From Oribacterium sp. P6A1 (GTDB taxonomy: Bacteria > Bacillota > Clostridia > Lachnospirales > Lachnospiraceae), in assembly GCF_000702885.1 (NCBI RefSeq), contig NZ_JNKO01000024.1, positions 1-41,962 on the forward strand: a stretch of DNA of 41,962 nt, in the 5' to 3' direction. How positions within the stretch are numbered: position 1 is the first letter of the stretch; every line of letters starts with the position of its first letter. The notes beneath the pieces are model-generated. The model was given only the letters and a program-made list of their open reading frames with translations, was not told the origin of the DNA and made no database searches. A program made the translations under genes and the position numbers. This document shows, piece by piece, positions 1 through 6,521 of the stretch.

Positions 1-7
1 AAGATAC

Positions 8-262
8 ATGTACCTTTCTGTATATCAGAGAAAAGATCAGGATGAACGTACTATAGGTGAAATCTTCTATGTACTTCTTAGTGAAATGGAGGACGTTACA
101 TTCCAGCATTCGCTCTTTATACTAATTGAGGCAATGACTTTAAGCATAAAAAATATACTTCACATCACAGATGAGCAGGTTGAGAAAATCTATAAGGATT
201 TCTTCTTTAGGTTACCTGAATATATGCAGGATGCTCTAACGAGCAGCTATAAAGTGGCGTAA
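8..262 (+). CDS. Small unrecognised protein, possibly the C-terminal end of a longer gene
   Basis: The 84-residue frame is not a family I recognise. It stays open back to the first bases of the window, so the true gene may begin outside it; only seven bases precede the ATG and no ribosome binding site can be judged. The middle (about residues 35-52) is hydrophobic and probably helical, and the end is charged and aromatic. It is followed by about 200 bases without a gene that hold a small hairpin and a likely promoter for the next gene. Function unknown. Confidence 0.4.
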   Translation: MYLSVYQRKDQDERTIGEIFYVLLSEMEDVTFQHSLFILIEAMTLSIKNILHITDEQVEKIYKDFFFRLPEYMQDALTSSYKVA

Positions 263-303
263 GATTATTTTTATCTAGAATATAGAGTTTTCAAGGTTCA
301 AAG

Positions 304-320
304 CCCACTTTTAATGTGGG
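304..320 (+). terminator. Weak hairpin after the first gene
   Basis: CCCAC (304-308) pairs with GTGGG (316-320) across a 7-base loop, 42 bases after the stop of the first gene. No run of T follows, so this is at best a weak terminator. Confidence 0.25.
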
Positions 321-406
321 AAGTTTAAGTTAATTATAAGAAACAGTGAACTTTTTGTAAAAATAGTAGCATTTATGTCAGCACATACCTTTAATGAATA
401 GACACT

Positions 407-446
407 TTGATAAGTTTCGGTATAACTTTTTATCATATGCTAGAAT
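407..446 (+). promoter_or_regulatory. Candidate promoter for the 482 gene
   Basis: TTGATA at 407-412 lies 18 bases before TATCAT at 431-436. An alternative extended -10, TGCTAGAAT, sits at 438-446. The start codon is about 40 bases downstream. Read by eye only. Confidence 0.35.
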
Positions 447-481
447 AGATTTGAAGATAATGACGTTGATTGGAGGAATTA

Positions 482-1018
482 ATGCCTACAGGTTACAATT
501 TGAATCCGAATATTCAAATGAAAATAGAGGATGAAAGAGCCGGGAGGCTCGACTACGTTTATGAAACGCTTCTATCTATAAATGAGTGTCAGTCAAGGAT
601 AGGAAGGAAAGTGACGGGAAAGCTTTCAGAGTACGAAGTGGAGACTAATGATGGGGTCTTATACATACTATTTGCCGATAATACAGAAAATACAGGCGGA
701 CTATATGTTGCACATCCACAGAAATACGCTGTCAGATTTGAAAGCATAAGCGATAAAACCTTGATAAGGGTCAGATACATCTGGGAAAACGATACGATAA
801 GTGTACAATACCTTTTAAGAGAGGATATTGACGCATTTTTCGAGACTTTGTTTGATGCATCTGTATCTGAGGCTAAAAAAATGATTTGGGTGGATTCTGC
901 AGAAGAGTTTGTTCAAAAAGATCCATTGGGAATACATGGCACTAAAAAATTTTGGATAATAAGCACAGCTTTTGTTGTGATATGGATTATGTGTATTCTA
1001 TTTTCAAGTGTGCATTAA
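482..1018 (+). CDS. Tail-anchored membrane protein of unknown function
   Basis: About 178 residues, mostly soluble and acidic, ending in one C-terminal hydrophobic segment of about 20 residues (FWIISTAFVVIWIMCILF) that should anchor it in the membrane with the N-terminal part in the cytoplasm. I chose ATG 482 because GGAGG at 472-476 lies 5 bases upstream; an in-frame TTG at 470 overlaps that site and is unlikely. No conserved motif was recognised. It ends 16 bases before the WYL regulator, so the two are probably cotranscribed. Confidence 0.6.
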   Translation: MPTGYNLNPNIQMKIEDERAGRLDYVYETLLSINECQSRIGRKVTGKLSEYEVETNDGVLYILFADNTENTGGLYVAHPQKYAVRFESISDKTLIRVRYIWENDTISVQYLLREDIDAFFETLFDASVSEAKKMIWVDSAEEFVQKDPLGIHGTKKFWIISTAFVVIWIMCILFSSVH

Positions 1019-1034
1019 CAGGGGGAATAAAAAG

Positions 1035-2036
1035 ATGTCCAGAGGCACCAACCAGAAGTTTAAGTTCACCTATCTCATGAAGGTAATGCTGGAAAAGACT
1101 GATGATGATCATGCACTTACCATGTCTCAGATCATGGAAGAACTTGAAAAGTACGATGTGACAGCGGAACGTAAAAGCATCTATCAGGACTTTGCGGATA
1201 TGGAGAAGTTCGGGATAGACATCATCAAGGAGCAGGCAGGACGGGACACATTGTATCATGTAGCTTCCAGAGAGTTTGAACTTGCCGAGGTAAAGCTTCT
1301 CGTTGATGCCATACAGTCTTCCAAGTTCATCACTCAGACCAAATCCCGGGATCTGATCAGCAAGCTCAAGACCTTTGTCAGTGAATATCAGGGAAGCACA
1401 CTCCAGCGTCAGGTTTTTATCGATAATCGTGTGAAGTCCATGAACGAAAGTGTTTTCTACAATGTTGATGAAGTCTATAACGCCATCAACGATAATAAGA
1501 AGATCCGATTCAAGTATTATAAGTGGGACATCAATAAGAAACTGGTTCCCCGCCGTAACGGAGACTGGTTTATATTAAGCCCATGGGCGCTTACCTGGAT
1601 GGATGAGAACTACTATATGGTTGCATTCGACGAGTGGGATGGCAAGATAAAGAGCTACCGTATAGATAAGATGATGCGAATTTCAATAACAGATGAAGCC
1701 CGCGTCGGTAAGAAAGAATTCAAAGAATACGATATGGCGAAACTATCGAAATCAACATTCAGCATGTATGGCGGACCTAAGAAAAGAGTGACCATACAGC
1801 TTGATAACAGTATGTGTGGGGTCTTCCTGGATCGATTCGGAAAAGATGATATCTCATTCCGCCCTGTTGATGATACCCACAGCGAGTTCTCGGTAGAAGT
1901 GAATGTGAGCCCACAGTTCTTTGCCTGGATCTTTGGCCTTGGAACTAAAGTTAAGGTTGTGGGACCGGAGGATGTTGTTAAAGAGCTGAAGGACTACGGG
2001 AAGGCATTTCTTGAAAATTATAAGGAGATAAATTGA
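1035..2036 (+). CDS. WYL-domain transcriptional regulator
   Basis: A 333-residue protein of the HTH plus WYL class (PafC/YobV-like). The N-terminal 70 residues form a winged-helix region that aligns with HTH_11 (MSQIMEEL...RKSIYQDFADM). From about residue 145 comes the WYL domain (AINDNKKIRFKYYKW, LSPWALTW, then NYYMVAF at 192-198, where the family's W-Y-L reads Y-Y-M). WYL domains are ligand sensors in bacterial regulators, often next to defence genes. Start ATG 1035 follows the G-rich Shine-Dalgarno at 1020-1025; an upstream in-frame ATG at 1008 lies inside the previous gene. Target unknown; the palindromes before the methyltransferase-like gene at 10976 are one untested possibility. Confidence 0.85.
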   Translation: MSRGTNQKFKFTYLMKVMLEKTDDDHALTMSQIMEELEKYDVTAERKSIYQDFADMEKFGIDIIKEQAGRDTLYHVASREFELAEVKLLVDAIQSSKFITQTKSRDLISKLKTFVSEYQGSTLQRQVFIDNRVKSMNESVFYNVDEVYNAINDNKKIRFKYYKWDINKKLVPRRNGDWFILSPWALTWMDENYYMVAFDEWDGKIKSYRIDKMMRISITDEARVGKKEFKEYDMAKLSKSTFSMYGGPKKRVTIQLDNSMCGVFLDRFGKDDISFRPVDDTHSEFSVEVNVSPQFFAWIFGLGTKVKVVGPEDVVKELKDYGKAFLENYKEIN

Positions 2037-2039
2037 AGA

Positions 2040-2237
2040 ATGAAAAAAATGGTATTGAAAATTGTTTTTGTCATAGTGACAATAGTTGCTTTATGTGGTC
2101 TGTACTTAATTATTAATGGCTCATTGGAGATGTTTCCCACGGAAGAACAGATTGAAAAAACACGTATTACAGGTTGGATAATGTTGTCAGCCGGAGTGTT
2201 TATTGACGGTATTATATGTAAAGGAGACCAACTATGA
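2040..2237 (+). CDS. Small two-helix membrane protein
   Basis: A 65-residue protein with two hydrophobic helices (about residues 4-24 and 42-59) separated by a short polar loop. It starts 3 bases after the WYL regulator's stop, with AAGGAG at 2022-2027 as a distant ribosome binding site, and its stop overlaps the ATG of the next gene (2234). It is therefore likely translationally coupled. Family not recognised. Confidence 0.5.
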   Translation: MKKMVLKIVFVIVTIVALCGLYLIINGSLEMFPTEEQIEKTRITGWIMLSAGVFIDGIICKGDQL

Positions 2238-3244
2238 AAAACGAAAAACGACATGGTATAAGATATCTATATTTGATAACACTTTTTACCCTTTTGATTT
2301 CTATGACATCTTTTGCTGATCAGACTTACTATTATGCATACACAATAATGCCTGAGGAATCTCCCTATAGAGATTTAAGTAATTCCAGAAAGTCAATATC
2401 TGTCACGGAAAATAATGATGGAAGTTATACTGTAGATGATGGTTATTCATCTGTGACATTAACAAAAGCTGATGATGGATCATATTATGGCATGACCCAA
2501 TATATTTCATATTCACTTAATAACGATCAGCTGTCATTAGGATATGATGATCCAAGTGCTGATATATTTTTAGCATCACCATTTACCGGAGGATGGGTCG
2601 ATTTCGATAATAAATGGTATTATCTGGGAGACGATGGTAAGGCTCTTACCAATACGACAACTCTGGATGGTTATCAGGTCAATGCTTACGGACAGTGGGT
2701 TGTGAATGGAGTTGTCCAGACAAAAGGAACTGAACAGAATGTGTCAGTTGGAATCACACCAACTATATGCGAGAAGTATAAGGACATCGTGATGCAGGAG
2801 CATTCTAAATCCAATGGTACCGGCTACAAACTTTTCTATCTGGATGATGACAATATTCCAGAAATGACGGTTAACTATCCGGGATATGGCCTGAAGATAT
2901 TATCAAGTGATGGGGTTAATGTTTACTTCATAGCAGCTGATTCTTATGGTGATTATTTTCTGCCTTATGGAACTCATGGAAGAGACTATATCTGCTATGA
3001 GCGTTCCGGACGGATTGATACCGGTGCTAATGTAGATGCAACCACGACATTTATACCGGAGTACCTATTCTATGACAAAGTTAACAAAGCCTTTGTCTAT
3101 GCAGATACAGCTCCAGCAATCTCCGGTAATTTCACAGAGCTATGCTACGATGATCTTTCTGCAGCGGAGATGTTAAGGGATCTTGATTATCTGGCGCAGG
3201 GTAAACAGCCTTTAGGCAGTGGTGGAGACTGGGCTGAAGGATGA
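2234..3244 (+). CDS. Secreted protein with a wall-binding-like repeat
   Basis: 336 residues beginning with a clear signal peptide (positively charged first ten residues, hydrophobic core YLITLFTLLISM, likely cleavage after SFA near residue 28). Around residues 115-160 is a choline/glucan-binding-like repeat (GGWVDFDNKWYYLGDDGKAL), followed by a domain of the type 'YKLFYLDDDNIPEMTV', common in secreted Lachnospiraceae proteins of unknown role. AAGGAG at 2220-2226 supports ATG 2234. Probably exported and loosely wall-associated; no catalytic motif is visible. A long hairpin follows at 3271-3326. Confidence 0.65.
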   Translation: MKNEKRHGIRYLYLITLFTLLISMTSFADQTYYYAYTIMPEESPYRDLSNSRKSISVTENNDGSYTVDDGYSSVTLTKADDGSYYGMTQYISYSLNNDQLSLGYDDPSADIFLASPFTGGWVDFDNKWYYLGDDGKALTNTTTLDGYQVNAYGQWVVNGVVQTKGTEQNVSVGITPTICEKYKDIVMQEHSKSNGTGYKLFYLDDDNIPEMTVNYPGYGLKILSSDGVNVYFIAADSYGDYFLPYGTHGRDYICYERSGRIDTGANVDATTTFIPEYLFYDKVNKAFVYADTAPAISGNFTELCYDDLSAAEMLRDLDYLAQGKQPLGSGGDWAEG

Positions 3245-3270
3245 TCATATAAAACAAATATCTCAAATAT

Positions 3271-3326
3271 GAATATGGAACGGTCGAGAAATTTGGACAA
3301 ACCAAGTTCCTCGACCGTTCCTATTC
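3271..3326. terminator. Long near-perfect hairpin between convergent genes
   Basis: The 12-base core GGAACGGTCGAG (3277-3288) pairs perfectly with CTCGACCGTTCC (3310-3321). The stem extends outward by GAATA/TATTC with one bulged T and inward by about 8 imperfect pairs to a small ACAAA loop. There is no T-run on either strand. It lies between the end of the secreted protein and the end of the convergent HIRAN pseudogene, so a bidirectional terminator is the simplest reading. Confidence 0.5.
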
Positions 3327-3369
3327 ATAGCAAATAATTATTGTGGTATGATCAGGTACCTGTTTCATT

Positions 3370-3686
3370 CTATTTATTCTTTTTGTTCCGGGAGAGTTTG
3401 TCCAGGATAAGCTTAACCATATACTGCTGTTTGCCCGTGCTAATATCTTCTACATACGCAGAGAATACGTACCCACTGCCAATAAGCCTTGCGATAGCTT
3501 CATTATTATACCTGGTCACATAACCGAGATGCATACCCTCATTTGTATTTATGCTATAGCCCATTGGTCATGCTTGTTTTCAGGCTCACGCTTAAGCTTA
3601 AGTTCCGTTCCCGGAACCAAAGACTCAAGAAGTTTCATCCCTTCGTAAGTTTCTTTTTCGAAATGATAATGCATTCCGGCAACTCA
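3370..3686 (-). pseudogene. Broken HIRAN-domain gene fragment
   Basis: Read on the minus strand, two frames together give a HIRAN domain, a DNA-end/ssDNA-binding fold. Upstream part (about 3686 to 3555): VAGMHYHF, then LKLKREPENKHDQWAIA, the family's REPxNxxDxxAI core. It then runs into a stop. The downstream part, in another frame (3564 to 3370), continues with NTNEGMHLGYVTRYNNEAIA and ends normally. A small indel near 3555 has therefore broken the gene, and TGA at 3684-3686 lies just before the VAGMHY start of the domain. The 5' end is missing: beyond about 3690 the sequence belongs to an exonuclease fragment on the opposite strand. Confidence 0.65.
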
Positions 3687-3726
3687 GCCTATAAGTACCA
3701 GTATCCGGTCAGGATGCTTTTCTTTT

Positions 3727-4164
3727 AATGTATCTTCTTTCCGGACATATGTAAAACCAGAACACTGTGATGGCATCGCAAAGAATATAAGTAGGCTCAC
3801 CGGAATCACTGACGATATGCTGGTAAACGCGCCGAAGTGCAATGAAGCGCTCCGAATGTTTACAAACTGGTGCCTTGGACCAGGCGATGATGTAACGGTT
3901 TATGCCTGGAGCGACACTGACTACGATCAGATATCAAAAGAGATGGTATTAAAGAAATATGAAGAGTCTCGGGATGAAGCAACTATTTTAGACAAGGAAT
4001 GGGCTGACTTTCAGAAAGAATTCGATTCACATCTTGGCTTTGACAGACAGTTATCACTGAAGATGGCTCTAGATATGGCAGGAGTTGATTTCTCTGGCAG
4101 AGAACATGACGCACTTGATGATGCCAGAAACTTTTTTACTACTTTAGATGGTATTCATATGTAA
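3727..4164 (+). pseudogene. N-terminally truncated DEDD-type 3'-5' exonuclease
   Basis: The frame upstream of ATG 3817 continues the family sequence: SSFRTYVKPEHC from about 3730, then ISRLTGITDDM and NAPKCNEALRMF. The C-terminal part has VYAWSDTDYDQI and the final exonuclease motif EHDALDDARNFF (H and D of the DEDDh site). The first exonuclease motif (D-x-E near the N terminus) is absent, and no start codon with a ribosome binding site is visible, so the gene is a 5'-truncated relic. Its truncated end abuts the truncated end of the HIRAN fragment. Its last 26 bases overlap the convergent gene at 4139. Confidence 0.65.
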
Positions 4165-4399
4165 AAGTAGAACTGCCTCTTTTTTCTTCATTCAAAGCAC
4201 GTCCTTTAAAATAAGTATTGCCGACATGATCCATAGCGCGAGCTACATTGTCATAGCAGGAATTTGATGCATATTGATCCATACCAGGAAGCTTTCTGGC
4301 GTCTAGAGCAGTGAGCTGAGCTATCGGGGTATTTAGAGAAGATAAATAATCTTTTATAATTAGCGCCATCGATTCATACTTATACATACCCTTTTCCAT
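4139..4399 (-). CDS. Hypothetical 86-residue protein
   Basis: Compact soluble protein (MEKGMYKYESMALII...). The start is well supported: on the minus strand GGAGGAGG lies about 10 bases before the ATG at 4399. The sequence SLNTPIAQLTALDARKLPG and YDNVARAMDHVGN suggests a mostly helical fold, but I do not recognise the family. It lies 19 bases downstream of the zinc-finger gene on the same strand and probably shares its transcript. Confidence 0.55.
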   Translation of the reverse strand: MEKGMYKYESMALIIKDYLSSLNTPIAQLTALDARKLPGMDQYASNSCYDNVARAMDHVGNTYFKGRALNEEKRGSSTFTYEYHLK

Positions 4400-4418
4400 T
4401 ATTCTTTACCTCCTCCGG

Positions 4419-4916
4419 TTAATCGTGATCCGGGATTAAGTTTTCTATATACCGACACTTAGGATATCGACTGCATCCCCAGAATTGATTACCTTGATAG
4501 TTACCTTTTTTTGCTGTTCTGAGAACCATCTTACTTCCACATCTTGGACAGAGCTTTTCCTTAGGTTCTGAAGGGGGGGAATCATCCGGTGTATGTGATG
4601 GATACCCTGCAGATGATGTAATAATAGTGGTGGGCGCAGATTCATGTTCTGTAAGCACCTCGGATTCAAGAGATTCTTTCAGGGTGTTGAATTTTTCAAT
4701 ATAGTCTTTTCTGTCAACATGGTTAATTGAAAGGATCTTATTTCCTAGTTCCAGTAGTTGCTTTCTACTGCTCTTAGAGTCAGATTTATATTTTTTTAAG
4801 GTATTATTTTCTATGCTCATACAGTTTTTGTAAATAAGCATATGACGTTCATTCTGTGTAATGTGGCTGTGAAAACAGCCGATATTGCTAGAATATGGTA
4901 TTCCTTGAAGATTCAA
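4419..4916 (-). CDS. Topoisomerase-type zinc-finger protein, probably N-terminally truncated
   Basis: The C-terminal 40 residues are a clear topoisomerase I-type zinc ribbon: CPRCGSKMVLRTAKKG, then GNQFWGCSRYPKCRY, four Cys spaced C-x2-C ... C-x5-C. This module is often attached to NERD nuclease-related or restriction-endonuclease-like domains. The preceding 100 residues are helical and polar with a Pro/Ser-rich linker. The only far-upstream start is TTG at 4916 with no ribosome binding site, and the first 25 residues do not look like a protein N terminus, so an upstream domain may have been lost. DNA binding is likely; enzymatic activity is not shown. Confidence 0.55.
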   Translation of the reverse strand: MNLQGIPYSSNIGCFHSHITQNERHMLIYKNCMSIENNTLKKYKSDSKSSRKQLLELGNKILSINHVDRKDYIEKFNTLKESLESEVLTEHESAPTTIITSSAGYPSHTPDDSPPSEPKEKLCPRCGSKMVLRTAKKGNYQGNQFWGCSRYPKCRYIENLIPDHD

Positions 4917-4961
4917 ATTATAATTTGGCTAAGCTTTGGATTATAATAGATGTATCGTTGA

Positions 4962-5060
4962 GATCAAATTAATAAGCTTTCTCAGGATGATTTTGACAGA
5001 ATAGAAAAGCAGTTAAGAGAGGATCTTGAAAACTACTACGCTGATATGGGAGGATTATGA
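4962..5060 (+). pseudogene. C-terminal remnant of an unknown gene
   Basis: An open stretch of 32 codons ends in a TGA that overlaps the ATG of the rhodanese gene (ATGA at 5057-5060). The peptide has a strongly helical, coding-like composition (LSQDDFDRIEKQLREDLENY) but no start codon. It looks like the tail of a lost upstream gene that was coupled to the lipoprotein gene. Confidence 0.35.
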
Positions 5061-6370
5061 GAAGGAATAACATAAAATGTTTAATCGTAATTGCCGTGTG
5101 CGCCATGGTTATACTTTCGGGATGTGAATCAAAGGATCAGATAATGGACGGTGACGGTATGTTTCAGACATTTTCCTATACGATTATAACACAGGATGAT
5201 GCAAAACGTATGATGGAGCAGGATGACGGTCATGTGATTGTTGATGTCAGAAGACAGGATGAGTATGTTGAAGGGCATATTCCCGGAGCCATACTTATAC
5301 CTAATGAAACTATAGAAAACGATCCGCCTGAAGAATTACCTGATTATGAACAGATCATTCTTGTTTACTGTCGCAGCGGACGGAGGAGCAAAGAAGCTTC
5401 TCAGAAACTCGCTGACATGGGATATAAGAATGTTTATGAGTTTGGGGGCATTATAGACTGGACAGGTGAAGTTGTGAAAAGTGAAGTAACAGAAGAAACA
5501 TCTGAGGAAACAACAGAGGAAAAAACTGAGAACAAGGCTGAGAAAACAACAGAGGAAAAGGCTGATCCGGTCAATAAAGAGGTAACTCTCCGATTTGATT
5601 CATTTGACGGAGGTGGACCGGAATATAATGTGATCATTAAGGACGAAAGCATTGTATCTTATACCGCTATGAGGGAGTATGCCAAAGAAGATCATGATAT
5701 GATGACTGGTGCCGGATATGATGAGGTGTTCACGTTCACGGGAATAAAACCAGGTGAAACAGATATGCTTATAGAGGCGCGTTCACCGATAGCTGATAAT
5801 CTTGATATGAACTATAAGGTAGTCGTCAGTGAAGACCTGAGTGTAAAAATAGAAGAGGTTTCAGTAAATGAGGTAGTCGAATCGGTTGATGAAGAAGTCG
5901 CCCCTTACTGGGGAGTATTGCTTAGTTACAAAGAGGCCCAGGATGCAGGATATACAGAAGAAGAGTTAAATGAGAGAGGATATAAAACAGAACTCATTCA
6001 GCATGGATGGCCGAAAACAACAAATAATAATGAGGTCAGGTATCACTATTATGACATAAACAACGATGACTGTATTGATCTTATAATCACATATTATGGG
6101 CAGATTGTGGATATATATTCACATGATGGAGATGCCGTATACTCTTATGGTACACCATATAGAGGAATTGCCGAGCTTTATCCTGATGGCTCCCTTTCAG
6201 AGGTGGTCACCATGGGGGTTAAGGGATCTAGTACAAGGTGGTATAGATATGATGAAAAGTCAGGGAAATTCCTTAAGGCAGATGGAGAACTACATCCAAA
6301 AGAATCGCCAGTTATCATGCCAGAGGGCAGAAAGATATCCGATGTGGGAGGGTCCAGGCTGTCAGACTGA
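5057..6370 (+). CDS. Rhodanese-domain lipoprotein
   Basis: 437 residues. A lipoprotein signal ends in lipobox L20-S-G-C23, so the mature protein should be lipid-anchored outside the membrane. Residues 42-140 form a rhodanese domain: VIVDVRRQDEYVEGHIPGA, active-site loop C105-R-S-G-R-R, and WTGEVV at its end. It should therefore be a sulfurtransferase or a thiol-linked sulfur carrier. Then comes a Glu/Thr-rich linker (about 142-175; EETSEETTEEKTE), an unknown beta-rich domain, and a C-terminal region with DINNDDCIDLIITYYG like other secreted proteins of this family of bacteria. GGGAGG at 5048-5053 is only 3 bases from the ATG. Confidence 0.8.
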   Translation: MRRNNIKCLIVIAVCAMVILSGCESKDQIMDGDGMFQTFSYTIITQDDAKRMMEQDDGHVIVDVRRQDEYVEGHIPGAILIPNETIENDPPEELPDYEQIILVYCRSGRRSKEASQKLADMGYKNVYEFGGIIDWTGEVVKSEVTEETSEETTEEKTENKAEKTTEEKADPVNKEVTLRFDSFDGGGPEYNVIIKDESIVSYTAMREYAKEDHDMMTGAGYDEVFTFTGIKPGETDMLIEARSPIADNLDMNYKVVVSEDLSVKIEEVSVNEVVESVDEEVAPYWGVLLSYKEAQDAGYTEEELNERGYKTELIQHGWPKTTNNNEVRYHYYDINNDDCIDLIITYYGQIVDIYSHDGDAVYSYGTPYRGIAELYPDGSLSEVVTMGVKGSSTRWYRYDEKSGKFLKADGELHPKESPVIMPEGRKISDVGGSRLSD

Positions 6371-6521
6371 TTGAATTTCCCAGAGATGTAGATGCCCTCT
6401 TAATCTGAATCATAATAAGAGTTTAAATCTGATGGTTCTCCCCGATATTATAGCCGCCTAAGCTATGAAATTGGTGGTAGGAACTCTTACGGCCAAGCAG
6501 GGGCGCATGGAGGTATTACCT

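Noticed and set aside
3543-3728. Plus-strand open frame of 61 codons
   Set aside because: It is antisense to the HIRAN pseudogene and lacks a ribosome binding site.
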